Assembly: GCA_023382715.1 (NCBI GenBank)
Contig: JAHDWP010000003.1
Span: forward strand, 128,370 to 192,369
Length of the DNA: 64,000 nucleotides
Reading direction: 5' to 3'
Origin: Anaerolineae bacterium
Lineage (GTDB): Bacteria; Chloroflexota; Anaerolineae; Aggregatilineales; Aggregatilineaceae
This document shows, one piece after another, positions 7,271 to 16,486 of the stretch (the first letter of the stretch is position 1; every line of letters starts with the position of its first letter). Under the pieces are notes generated by a model, which saw only the letters and a list, made by a program, of their open reading frames with translations, was not told where the DNA came from and did not search any database. The translations under genes and the position numbers were made by a program.

Positions 7271-9913
7271 ATGAGCTTTCAGAACCTGGCCGGGCAGACG
7301 CTGGGCCAATACGAGTTGCGCGAGCTGCTGGGTGTGGGCGGCATGGGGGCCGTCTACCGCGCTTACCAGCCCAAACTCAAACGTTATGTCGCCGTCAAAG
7401 TGATGTCCGCTGCCCTGGCCCAGCAGCCCGGCTACATTGAGCGCTTCACCCGCGAAGCGGAAACCTCTGCCGCGCTCGAACATCCCAACATCATCCCCAT
7501 CTTCGATTATGGCACGCAGCAGGACGTCAGCTATCTGATCATGCGGCTGCTGACCGGCGGCACGCTGGCCGAGCGCATTGCCCAGCGCGCCGGCACCGAG
7601 CAGCCCCTGCCATCCCTGGGCGAAATTGTCGCTCTGCTGCGCCAGGTGGGGGGCGCGCTGGACTACGCGCACAACCAGGGCGTGATTCACCGCGACATCA
7701 AGCCCAGCAACGTGATGTTCGACAATCACGGCAACGCCTGCGTGGTGGACTTCGGCATCGCCAAGCTGCAGGACGCCACGGGCGGCCTGACGGGACCGGG
7801 AACGGTCGTCGGCACGTGGGGCTACATGGCTCCGGAGCAGTGGCAGGGAGTGGGAGTGACCGGGGCTACCGACCAGTACGCGCTGGGAGTCATGACCTAC
7901 GCGCTGGTGACGGGCCGGCTGCCCTTCGAGGCCCCGACGCCGCCGGGGATGATGCACAAGCATCTTCACGAGCTGCCCACGCCACCGCACGTGCAGCGCC
8001 CGGACGTGCCCGAAGCGCTGACGGCGGTCATCGAGCGAGCGCTGGCCAAAGACAGCGCCGCCCGCTTCCCAAGCTGTACGGCATTTGCCCAGGCGTTCGA
8101 TAAGGCGATTCGCGGCAACACCGGCGAGATGACCAACTACTTCACCATGCCGATGCGCCGCAAAGCTGCCGCTTCAGGGGTGTTTGCCCCCGGCCCCGGC
8201 GCGTCAACCACGGTGGCACGCCCCCTGCACAAGACGCCCGCCTTCTGGGTGATGAGCGGCTTGCTGGTGATCATGGCGGCGGTGATCCTGCTGCTGGTGC
8301 TGCAACAGAACAGAGAGAAGCGCACGGGCAGCCTGGCCGCTGGCGAGCAGACCGCGACGGCGCTCGCCGCCCTGCCAACAATCGCAGACGCGCCCACCGT
8401 GCCCGCCCTGGTGACCGCGACTCCTCTTCCGTCGGCCACTCCTGCGCCATCCGCCACGCCCACGGATACGCCCACCGCCACCGCCACGCCTACAGATACA
8501 GCCACGGCCAGCCTGACCCCCACCGCGGCGCCGACTGATACGCCCACCCTGTCACAGACGGAAGTTGAGGCGACGATCCAGGCGGGCATCGCCTGGGCGC
8601 TGACACAGACGGCGACGCAGTGGACGCCGACGCCAACCAGTACGCCGACAGAGACGCTCACCTTCACCCCGACCGTTGACCTGGAAGCGACCGTCATGGC
8701 CCGGCTGATGGGGACGCAGGCCGCGCTCGACGCTCAGGCGACGCTCGACGCTGCGGCGACAGGCACGCAGCTTGTGCGCGACCTGACGGCGACGGCGGAC
8801 AGTTGGACGGAGACGCCCACAGTCACCGCGACCGCCTCGATCACGGCGTCTGCCACAGCCACGCCGCCGCCGTCTGCGACCGCGGCAGTCACGGTATCTG
8901 CCGCCCGCAGACAGACGGATACCGGTGTGAGCATCACCGCCGGGCAGTGGGTCACGATTGAGTATGTGGAAGGGACGTGGCGAGCAGGCGCACTGCCCAC
9001 CTGGCCGCTGGTCGGCCCGCAAGGCGACCCCCAGGTGTCAGGCAAAGCCTCATTTCCGGTTCCGAGCGCCTGGATCATGAGCCTGGTCGGTGGGATCGGC
9101 TCCTACCAGCCCTTCTTTGTCGGGACGTCCATCACGTTTCAGAGTTCTGTCAGCGGCACGCTGTGGCTCGGCGCGAACGACGACGGCTTTTCGGATAATC
9201 ACGGCAGCCTGACGGTGCGCATCACGGTGTCCGCCCAGCCTGGGGGCGCCAGCAGAGCCGAAGGGCCTCCATCCCCCACGCCGCCAGCCGACCCTCGCAC
9301 ATCATCCTCACACTCTACACCATCGGGCCTGCACAGCGGCGGCATGGCCACCGTTCAGACCACGCACGGCGACACGCTGAGCGTGCGCGCTGCGCCGGAT
9401 GCTAACAGCCAACGCCTGACCTCCCTGCCCAACGGCTCCGTTGTTGAGGTTATCGGCGGGCCGCAGCAGGGCGGGCCGTACACCTGGTGGCGTATACGGT
9501 CGGCATCCGGCGTGGAAGGCTGGGTCGTTGAGAGCGCGGATGGCATTGTCACGCTGGCTCCCGGAGTCCCTTCCGTTCACCTGGCAAGCGAGCCGGGACA
9601 ACCGGCCTGCAATGGAATTCCGGCGCGGTTTGGAGTTGGAGACACGGTGATCGTCAGCGAGGTGGGCGATGCGCTGCGCCTGATGTCCGATTACACTATT
9701 GGCCCCAGCGGGTGGATGGGGCAGCTCTACCAGGGTAACCAGGCGCGGATTGAGCGCGACGCTGTCTGTGCCTACTCAGAGCGGATGCGCCAGGACGTAT
9801 GGTACTGGTATGTCTATTCCTACCGGCACAGCAAGTACGGCTGGATTCAGGATGGCACCGTCTACGAGCGGTGGATCTGCCCGCTCAGCAATCCAGCCTG
9901 CGATAAGAACTGA
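7271..9913 (+). CDS. Membrane Ser/Thr protein kinase with PA-IL lectin-like and SH3 exodomains
   Basis: 880 residues. The Hanks-type kinase domain (about 12-270) has the glycine loop GVGGMGAVY, lysine in VAVKVM, catalytic HRDIKPSN near residue 139 and DFG. A transmembrane helix follows at about 323-345, then a Thr/Pro/Ala stalk (about 375-545). The outer part begins with a domain (about 550-655) resembling the calcium-dependent galactose lectin LecA/PA-IL: WPLVGPQGDP near its start and NDDGFSDNHGSLTVRI at its end, where the family binds calcium. A bacterial SH3 domain (about 690-765) follows, then a Cys/Trp-rich C-terminus. The layout predicts a receptor kinase sensing glycans or wall fragments. 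Partners are probably the PP2C at 4237 and the FHA proteins. Confidence 0.9.
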   Translation: MSFQNLAGQTLGQYELRELLGVGGMGAVYRAYQPKLKRYVAVKVMSAALAQQPGYIERFTREAETSAALEHPNIIPIFDYGTQQDVSYLIMRLLTGGTLAERIAQRAGTEQPLPSLGEIVALLRQVGGALDYAHNQGVIHRDIKPSNVMFDNHGNACVVDFGIAKLQDATGGLTGPGTVVGTWGYMAPEQWQGVGVTGATDQYALGVMTYALVTGRLPFEAPTPPGMMHKHLHELPTPPHVQRPDVPEALTAVIERALAKDSAARFPSCTAFAQAFDKAIRGNTGEMTNYFTMPMRRKAAASGVFAPGPGASTTVARPLHKTPAFWVMSGLLVIMAAVILLLVLQQNREKRTGSLAAGEQTATALAALPTIADAPTVPALVTATPLPSATPAPSATPTDTPTATATPTDTATASLTPTAAPTDTPTLSQTEVEATIQAGIAWALTQTATQWTPTPTSTPTETLTFTPTVDLEATVMARLMGTQAALDAQATLDAAATGTQLVRDLTATADSWTETPTVTATASITASATATPPPSATAAVTVSAARRQTDTGVSITAGQWVTIEYVEGTWRAGALPTWPLVGPQGDPQVSGKASFPVPSAWIMSLVGGIGSYQPFFVGTSITFQSSVSGTLWLGANDDGFSDNHGSLTVRITVSAQPGGASRAEGPPSPTPPADPRTSSSHSTPSGLHSGGMATVQTTHGDTLSVRAAPDANSQRLTSLPNGSVVEVIGGPQQGGPYTWWRIRSASGVEGWVVESADGIVTLAPGVPSVHLASEPGQPACNGIPARFGVGDTVIVSEVGDALRLMSDYTIGPSGWMGQLYQGNQARIERDAVCAYSERMRQDVWYWYVYSYRHSKYGWIQDGTVYERWICPLSNPACDKN

Positions 9914-10045
9914 TTGCCGCGAGGGGCGCGCGCGATCGTGCCCCCATCACCACCGGGTGCGCGCAAAACCTGTCAGGGTGGGGCATGGCAGAACAACGCC
10001 CTGCGAGACACTGCGCCCATCCCTGGCCGAGATAAGCCCCCTGCC

Positions 10046-11071
10046 TCACAGATGCTTCTGGAAGAAGGCGATGGTGCGCAGCATCGCCTCTTCGAAGTAC
10101 GGCGAGTTGATGTCGTGCCCGCCGCCCGCGTATTCGTAGAACTCGTGCAGCTTGTTATTCTCCTCCAGAACCAGGACCAGGTCGCGCGAATAGCCGATAT
10201 TGACGACAGGATCATCAACGGCGTGGTGAATCTGTAAGGGTTTCTGCAGAAGCGCGATGTGCTCGGTGAGCGACACGGCTCGCCAATAGGGCACCTCGCT
10301 GTTGGGCACGCCATAGGCTGCGCGCAGCTCGCGCCCCCTCCTCCTGCTGGGAGATTCCTCGGTGATCACACCGCTGGAAGAGGGGTCGGAAATGCGATAC
10401 TTGGTGAAATCATCGTAGCTGTAAACCGCGCCCGCCCAGATGACGCCCGCCTGAATGTCCGGCTCGATCAGCATGGCGCGCAGGACGAGGTTGCCGGCCA
10501 TGCTGTGCCCCCACATGCCGATTCCCTGGGGATCGATAAAGTCAAGCGTTTGCAGGCTCTTGAGCGCGGCGATGGCGTCAATGGTGTAGGCGGGCGAGTA
10601 GTAGGTTCCGACCGGCTCGCCCTCTGAGCTGCCATGCCCGCGCATGTCTATCTTGAAGACCACAAAGCCATGACTGGCCAGCGTGTTGACGTAGACGACG
10701 TAGCGCTCCGTCGTCCGGTAGCTGGCGGGGGGGATGAAGCCGTGATTGAAGACGATGGCCTTGAAGCCGCCCTCTGGCACGTCTCCAAAGGGAATCGTCA
10801 GCAGCCCGTAGATTTTGTTGCCCTCAGAGAGATAGCTGACGAGGTGCTGGGCATAGCTGGGGCCGTCGGGGAGCTGTCGCTCAAAGGTGATCTCACTTCC
10901 GACGATTTCGCGTTCGAGCAGAGCGGCGATAGTCAGGTCTGCGCCAACTTCGAACCCGTTCTCCTCCACCTCCTGCGCGCCTCCGAGGCCGGCCACAGGC
11001 GAGAGGCTCGCCAGCATGATCATCAGGAAAAGGGCGGTTTTCCAGGTACGCCTGCGTTGGGTGGCGATCAT
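10046..11071 (-). CDS. Exported alpha/beta hydrolase (acyl-peptide/dienelactone hydrolase-like)
   Basis: 341 residues with a signal-peptide-like N-terminus (about 1-32: basic, hydrophobic, then GLGGAQ). The hydrolase fold shows HG in VFNHGF, GHGSSEG after the third strand, and the nucleophile elbow GHSMAG near residue 190. The acid is in VDDPV near 286 and the histidine in GGGHD near 317, so the Ser-Asp-His triad looks complete. It should cleave esters or peptides outside the membrane; the substrate is unknown. It is the only minus-strand gene inside the signalling island and converges on the kinase gene, which suggests a separate transcript. Confidence 0.85.
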   Translation of the reverse strand: MIATQRRRTWKTALFLMIMLASLSPVAGLGGAQEVEENGFEVGADLTIAALLEREIVGSEITFERQLPDGPSYAQHLVSYLSEGNKIYGLLTIPFGDVPEGGFKAIVFNHGFIPPASYRTTERYVVYVNTLASHGFVVFKIDMRGHGSSEGEPVGTYYSPAYTIDAIAALKSLQTLDFIDPQGIGMWGHSMAGNLVLRAMLIEPDIQAGVIWAGAVYSYDDFTKYRISDPSSSGVITEESPSRRRGRELRAAYGVPNSEVPYWRAVSLTEHIALLQKPLQIHHAVDDPVVNIGYSRDLVLVLEENNKLHEFYEYAGGGHDINSPYFEEAMLRTIAFFQKHL

Positions 11072-11413
11072 CGTTCCGTCTCCTCGCCCGGTCTAACTCA
11101 AGACATGGCACCTTCTATCCCACTACCAATAAGAACCAGCGGTTGGCTGACTTTCTGGCTGAATAGTAGTGTAGTTATACAAAATTCCGGGGCCGATCTC
11201 CCACTTCGTGAGGAGCGGGGTGCGCGCAGACTCTACCGGGCAGGAGCACTGCGCCTCTCGCAGGCCGGGCGCAGCCGGGCAACGCTCCTGCGCGCGCGGG
11301 GAGTTCGCCCGGCTGCCTGCGCGAGGCTTCAGGTGTTGTATAATACCTGTAGCAGCACGCACCCGATCATGCACGATCACTCGTGCAGCGGTGAATCACC
11401 GGAGACCTGACTC
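11072..11413. promoter_or_regulatory. Divergent region between the exported hydrolase and eccC-like gene
   Basis: 342 bases without a gene. A perfect TATAAT (11339-11344) lies 69 bases before the eccC-like ATG, but I see no good -35 at 17 bases. Overlapping GC-rich inverted repeats (GCAGGAGC / GCTCCTGC at about 11241-11300, and CGCAGGCCGGGCGCAGCCGGGC / GCCCGGCTGCCTGCGCG at about 11259-11323) lie just upstream of it and could be operators or a remnant palindrome. An AT-rich patch at 11160-11190 may serve the leftward gene. GGAG lies about 10 bases before ATG 11414. Confidence 0.4.
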
Positions 11414-14400
11414 ATGCCTGAGTTCACTAACCGCCCGCCCCGCATTCAGCCCGAACTCCCCTACGGCGACGTGACCATCCCGCAGCCGCCAGCCAGCGAG
11501 ACTGGCGGTCGCCAGCAGTTGATCCAGGTGGCGCTGCCGCTGATCACCATCATCGGCTACGTGATCGTCAGCGCCAGCGGACAGGGGCGCAGTATGCTGC
11601 TGCTGATCCCGATGGGCATGTCCGTCGTCGCCTCGACCACGGTGGCGCTGATCGCTTTCATGCGCAACAGCCGCCTGGAAGCGGAGAAGAAGCGCGCCTA
11701 CCAGCTTCGCCTGGTCGAGCTGCGCAAAGAGATGATCGCCTCGCACGACATCCAGCGCGGCTTCTATCTGCACAACTACCCGGAGCCGGAGATCGTGCTG
11801 CAAATCGCCGGCGACCGCGAGAACAAGGTCAACGGCCTGCGACTGTGGGAGCGGCGCACGACCGACAGCGACTTCGGCGCGGTGCGGCTGGGCATCGGCA
11901 CGCGGCCCTCCACCGTGCGCTACGCGCTCACCGCGGGGTCGCCCGCCGAAGATGACCCGCAGCTTAAGGACGCGCTCAAGCTGCAGGAGGACTCGCGCTT
12001 CGTCAGCGACGTGCCGATCACCATCCCCCTACGCCGCTACCTCAAGCCGGAAAGTGCGTCAGCGGCGGTCAGCGCGGACGACGAGGAAAGCCAGAGTCCT
12101 GACGATCAATCCGTCACGGCCCGCTTCGCCCTGGGCATCGCCGGCAAGGGAAGGACCGAGACGTATCATTTCATCCGCGCGATGATGGCCCACTACACGG
12201 CCTTCCACGCGCCGACCGACGCGCGGCTGTTCGTCGTCGGCTCGCCGGAGTCGCGCGCCGAGTGGGAGTGGGCGCGCTGGCTGCCGCACTGCAATACAAC
12301 GCGCAACCAGCAGGGCACCGGCGACCAACTGTGTTTCGAGCAGGACAAGGTGCGCCGCTTCTGGGATGATCTGCAGGTGGAGTTGGAGCGCCGCCAGTTG
12401 CGCCTGGCCGACAAGGACAGCGACACCGATCCCACATTGCCCCATCTGCTGGTCGTGATAGACGGCATCGGCGGCTTCGGCGAGAACTCCCCGCTGGCCG
12501 AGGTGCAGGCAGAGGCCGCCGTCTCGATTCTGCTCACCCAGGGGCCGCGCCTGGGGGCTTCGATTGTTTTCGTCGTGCCCGATCGCAGCCTGATCCCCAG
12601 CGACTGCAAGGCGGTGATCGAGGTCGAGCGGGTGAACGACGGCAAAGTAGCCTTCCGCTACGCCGAAGTGGGTGTCAATACGCTGCGCTATGTCGGCGAG
12701 GCGGACCAGCTCGACGCAGCCCGCGCCGAGCAGGAGTTCGCCCGCAAACTGGCTCCGCTGGCCGTGCGCACCACTTATGGCGCAGACCTGGCGACGGCGG
12801 TCAACCTGCTGGAGATGAGCGGCGTCGAGACGGTTGAGGAAATCCCCATCATGGATTACTGGCGGCGCACCCGCCAGCCAGAAGCATCCGAGTGGCTGAG
12901 CGTGCCCATCGGCCTGATGCCCGGCAACAAGGTGCGCTCGCTGCTGTTCTCGGCGGATGGCGACGGCGTGCACGGCATGATCGCCGGCACCACCGGCTCT
13001 GGCAAGTCCGAGCTATTGCTGACGCTGATCGTCGGTCTGGCGATCAAGTACGACCCCAGCGTGATCAACTTCGTGCTGGTGGACTACAAAGGTGGCGCGG
13101 CCTTCGAGCCGTTCCGCACGCTGCCGCACTGCGTGGACATCGTCACCAACCTGCAAGGCACGGCGGGAGTGCGCACCTTCACCGCCCTGCGCTCCGAGCT
13201 GAACCGGCGCAGCAAGCTGATCGCCGATACCAACGTGAAACACATCGTCCATTACCGCCAGAAGGGGCTGCACCTGACCCGCGAGCCGTTCCCCTTCCTG
13301 TTCATCATCGTGGACGAGTTCGCCGAGATGGTCAAGGAGAACCCGGACTTCAAGGCGCAGCTAGACAGCATCACTCGCCTGGGCCGCGCGCTCGGCGTCA
13401 CCCTGATCACGGCCACGCAGCGTCCGGCGGGCGCGGTCACCGACCAGATGCGCGCCAACATGAAGTTCCGCATCTGTCTGCGTGTCGAGACGATGGAAGA
13501 CAGCCGCGAATTGCTGCGCCGCTCCGACGCGGCCTTCCTGCCGCCCAACATCCCTGGGCGCGCCTATCTGCAGGTGGGCAACGAGAACGTCGAGCTGATG
13601 CAGGTCGCGCGGGCGGGCGGCCCCTACACCGGCCCGCAGATTGACGCCGAGCCGCCGGTGATCTGGCTGGAACGGCACAAGGGCACAGCAGCGGGAGCGC
13701 GCCCATCCGGGCCGCTGCAGGAAGCGCCCGCCCTGTCCGACGTGCTGGTGGAAGTGACGCACCGCCTGGCCGAGAGCAACGAGGAAGTGGTCAGGCAGCA
13801 GAAGCCCTGGCCCGACCCGCTGCCCGCGTACCTGGCGCTGCACTCGACCCAGATCAAGGGCGAAGAACAGCCCGACCCGCTGCTGCCGCTCAACCCGGCG
13901 GTGCTGGCCTGGCTGGAAGCGCGCGGCGGCTGGCGGGGCATCAACTGGGCGAGCGAGGCCCTGCGCGCGCCGGTCGGCCTGATTGACAACCCGATCCGCG
14001 CCGAGCGCCTGCGCCTGACGCTCGACCTGACGCGCGGCCATGCGGTGGTCTTCGGCGCGTCCGGCTGGGGCAAAACGACCTTTCTGCGCTCGGTGATCAC
14101 CAGCCTGGCCGCCACCCATTCGCCGGACGAGCTGCACATCTACATCCTCGACTTCGGTGGGCGCGGCCTGGACGTGCTGGAAGCCCTGCCGCACCGCGCC
14201 GCCTCGATCCTGCCCGCTGAGGAAGAGCGCGTGCAGCGCCTGCTGCGCCGCCTGGAGAGCATCCTGGAGGAGCGCAACCGCATCCTCAGCCAGGCGCGCG
14301 CCGACAACCTGAGCACCTACAATGCCAACAACTCCGATAACCGGCTCCCGGCGATCCTGGTGGTCATGGACAACTTCGCCGAGTTCAAAGAGAACTATGA

Positions 14401-15670
14401 GGGGCTGCTGGAGTCCCTGATCGGCATCGCCCGCGAGGGGCGCGCCTATGGCGTGCACCTGCTCGTCACCGCCGACCAGACCAACGCCCTGCCGGGCAAG
14501 CTCTACAGCCTTTTCACCGAGCGCCTCACCCTCAAGCTGGCCGACAAAGCCGAGTACGCCAACGTCGTCGGGCGCGGCGTGCCGGGCATTGACGACATCG
14601 CCGGGCGCGGCTTCGTCTCCGTCGAGCGGATGCCGCTGGAGTTCCAGACGGCGCTGCCGGTCGGCATCACCGAGGAGGAAGAGGCCGAAGGGCTGGACGA
14701 AACGGCCAAGCTGGAGAAGTTCGCCCAGTTGCTGGCCAGCGCCTGGACCGGCCCGCGCCCGGAGGGCATTGACATCCTGCGCGAGATCATCCCGCTGCGC
14801 AGCCTGCTCCCGCCGCTGGGCAAGGGGCCGGAGCGCGTGCAGACGATCCTGGGCGTGGAAGACCTCAACCTGGAGCCGGCCCTGCTCGACCTGCAGCAGC
14901 GCGGCCCGCACTTCGTCATCACCGGCCCGCCGCTGTGCGGCAAGACGACCACGCTGCGCGCCTGGGTGATGGCCCTGGCCCACGCCTACCCGCCCGACAA
15001 GGTGGCGATGGTGCTCATTGACTTTCAGCAGCGCTTCTTCAAGTACGGCGGAACGCACACGCTCGGCGACCTGCCGCACGTCCTGGCCGCCGTGTCGGAG
15101 AAAGAGGCGCTGACCGACGTGCTGGCCAAGCTCCAATACGAATACAGCGCGCGGCCCGCCGGCGAGCCGCGCCCGGAGATTTTCGTCATCGCCGACAACT
15201 ACGACGACTTCACCAATATCCTCGGCCCGGCCACGCGCGCCACCGAGTACCGCGATATGGCCGAGCTTGCCCGCAAGTACGGGCCAGAGGGGCTGCACTT
15301 CGTCATGTGCGGCTCGCTGAGCATCATGCGCTCGATGGACGACCTGATGAAGCAGGTCGTCGCGCCGCGCTATGGGCTGGGCCTGGACTCGTCCGACGCG
15401 CCCAGCGCATTGGGCGGGCGCGTGCGCGGCGGCGGCGACGAGTTCCCGCCGGGGCGTGGCTACATCGTCAAGGCAGGCCGCCTGTCGCTGATCCAGACGG
15501 CCATTCCTCACGACGAAAGCGACCTGGAAGGCTCGCTCGACCGCTGGGTGGAGGAGATCAGCACGGGCTGCAAGAGCCGCGCCCGCTGGTACATCGAGAT
15601 CAACCCGCCGCCAGAACCGGAACCGGTCAGTGGCGAGGCTGCTGAGAAGGTCGGCACACCGGCGAAGTGA
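11414..15670 (+). CDS. eccC: EccC/EssC-like type VII secretion ATPase (FtsK/SpoIIIE, three ATPase domains)
   Basis: 1418 residues. The N-terminus has the EccC-style RPPRIQPELP...IPQPP opening, then two transmembrane helices (about 38-80). Three FtsK-type ATPase domains follow. D1 has Walker A GTTGSGKS (about 525) and a full Walker B VDEF (about 633). D2 has GASGWGKT (about 881) and D3 has GPPLCGKT (about 1170). In D2 and D3 the Walker B glutamate position is Asn (MDNF, ADNY), so only D1 has all hydrolysis residues. In known type VII systems this motor recruits WXG100-type substrates and drives export through the inner membrane. It has no N-terminal FHA domain of the EssC kind; the FHA function is on the next gene. 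Confidence 0.9.
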   Translation: MPEFTNRPPRIQPELPYGDVTIPQPPASETGGRQQLIQVALPLITIIGYVIVSASGQGRSMLLLIPMGMSVVASTTVALIAFMRNSRLEAEKKRAYQLRLVELRKEMIASHDIQRGFYLHNYPEPEIVLQIAGDRENKVNGLRLWERRTTDSDFGAVRLGIGTRPSTVRYALTAGSPAEDDPQLKDALKLQEDSRFVSDVPITIPLRRYLKPESASAAVSADDEESQSPDDQSVTARFALGIAGKGRTETYHFIRAMMAHYTAFHAPTDARLFVVGSPESRAEWEWARWLPHCNTTRNQQGTGDQLCFEQDKVRRFWDDLQVELERRQLRLADKDSDTDPTLPHLLVVIDGIGGFGENSPLAEVQAEAAVSILLTQGPRLGASIVFVVPDRSLIPSDCKAVIEVERVNDGKVAFRYAEVGVNTLRYVGEADQLDAARAEQEFARKLAPLAVRTTYGADLATAVNLLEMSGVETVEEIPIMDYWRRTRQPEASEWLSVPIGLMPGNKVRSLLFSADGDGVHGMIAGTTGSGKSELLLTLIVGLAIKYDPSVINFVLVDYKGGAAFEPFRTLPHCVDIVTNLQGTAGVRTFTALRSELNRRSKLIADTNVKHIVHYRQKGLHLTREPFPFLFIIVDEFAEMVKENPDFKAQLDSITRLGRALGVTLITATQRPAGAVTDQMRANMKFRICLRVETMEDSRELLRRSDAAFLPPNIPGRAYLQVGNENVELMQVARAGGPYTGPQIDAEPPVIWLERHKGTAAGARPSGPLQEAPALSDVLVEVTHRLAESNEEVVRQQKPWPDPLPAYLALHSTQIKGEEQPDPLLPLNPAVLAWLEARGGWRGINWASEALRAPVGLIDNPIRAERLRLTLDLTRGHAVVFGASGWGKTTFLRSVITSLAATHSPDELHIYILDFGGRGLDVLEALPHRAASILPAEEERVQRLLRRLESILEERNRILSQARADNLSTYNANNSDNRLPAILVVMDNFAEFKENYEGLLESLIGIAREGRAYGVHLLVTADQTNALPGKLYSLFTERLTLKLADKAEYANVVGRGVPGIDDIAGRGFVSVERMPLEFQTALPVGITEEEEAEGLDETAKLEKFAQLLASAWTGPRPEGIDILREIIPLRSLLPPLGKGPERVQTILGVEDLNLEPALLDLQQRGPHFVITGPPLCGKTTTLRAWVMALAHAYPPDKVAMVLIDFQQRFFKYGGTHTLGDLPHVLAAVSEKEALTDVLAKLQYEYSARPAGEPRPEIFVIADNYDDFTNILGPATRATEYRDMAELARKYGPEGLHFVMCGSLSIMRSMDDLMKQVVAPRYGLGLDSSDAPSALGGRVRGGGDEFPPGRGYIVKAGRLSLIQTAIPHDESDLEGSLDRWVEEISTGCKSRARWYIEINPPPEPEPVSGEAAEKVGTPAK

Positions 15671-15676
15671 GAGGTC

Positions 15677-15812
15677 TTTGGTTGTTAGTAGTTGGTGATT
15701 GGTGACTGGCTGTTGGTTAAAAAGGTGGGCGATCTCCTTCGCCTGGCGCTGCGCTTGACATGACCTCACCGAGCCGCAGATGCCCTGCACCAATCACCAA
15801 TTACCACTCACC
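15677..15812. repeat. Inverted repeat with TTGGTGATTGGTGACTGG / CCAATCACCAATTACC arms
   Basis: Left arm at about 15677-15719 is built from TTGGTGA-like words; right arm at about 15789-15812 is its imperfect reverse complement. About 70 bases lie between. Composition is clearly AT-richer than the flanking coding DNA. It sits between eccC and the YukD-FHA gene, and the same words recur at 27.9, 33.0, 44.3 and 59.8-60.1 kb. Confidence 0.65.
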
Positions 15813-15827
15813 CACAGAGAGAGCGCC

Positions 15828-16475
15828 ATGGATCGCATCATCCTGACCATCACTTCCGATCTGCTCGACGACGAAGACCGCCGCCAGGAAGCGTCAGTGC
15901 GTGCCAACCTGACTGTGCGCGCGCTGATCGAGGAAATTCGCCGCGAGTTCAACCTGCTGGACGCCGGCTACCGCCTGACTCTGCACGGGCAGCAACAGCC
16001 CTTGCCGCTCGACCAGACGATGGAGCAGCTTGGCTTGCAGACCGGGGCCGAGCTGGTCTTTGAGCGCGATCGGCATCGTTTGCAGGAGCGCGTGGTGGCG
16101 CGCGGCGGGCAGTATTTCCAGGCGGTGACCAAACCGGGGCGAGCCTATCTGCAGGAGGCATCGTCCGGCAAGGCGTTCCCCCTGGAATGGCAGCCGGCGG
16201 TCATCGGGCGGCCCGACGCTGCCAGCCCCGACGCAGCGGAGATGCTGGCGGTGGATGTGAGCGCGCTGGCCGAAGGGCGCACCGTCTCGCGCCGCCACGC
16301 GCAGATCAGCGAGCGCGGCGGGACGTATTACCTGGAAGCGCTCAACGAGCGCAACCCCACTCTGCTCAACGGCCAGGCTATCCGGCTGGGCGAGAAGCGC
16401 GCACTGTCGCCCGGCGACGTGATCCGCGTGGGGCTGGTCGAGCTGACCTTTGCCGTGCAGGGCGCGTCCTCCTGA
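15828..16475 (+). CDS. YukD/EsaB-like ubiquitin fold fused to an FHA domain
   Basis: 215 residues from ATG 15828, chosen because AGAGAGAG precedes it and the domain begins at once; the open frame from 15780 starts in a repeat. Residues 1-80 look like the ubiquitin-like YukD/EsaB fold (also the N-terminal domain of EccD), with a hydrophobic strand, a helix with LIEEI, and a strand ending LVFERD. Residues about 120-215 are FHA: VIGRPD, VSRRHAQIS, NPTLLNGQ, a phospho-threonine reader. Type VII systems use both parts, usually on different proteins, so the fusion fits with the upstream ATPase. Soluble, no membrane segment. Likely recruited by phosphorylated partners. Confidence 0.78.
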   Translation: MDRIILTITSDLLDDEDRRQEASVRANLTVRALIEEIRREFNLLDAGYRLTLHGQQQPLPLDQTMEQLGLQTGAELVFERDRHRLQERVVARGGQYFQAVTKPGRAYLQEASSGKAFPLEWQPAVIGRPDAASPDAAEMLAVDVSALAEGRTVSRRHAQISERGGTYYLEALNERNPTLLNGQAIRLGEKRALSPGDVIRVGLVELTFAVQGASS

Positions 16476-16486
16476 GGTAGGGGGCG

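Noticed and set aside
13361-15793. 810-residue minus-strand open frame opposite eccC
   Set aside because: The opposite strand has clear ATPase motifs throughout; this frame is Arg/His/Gln-rich without any domain.
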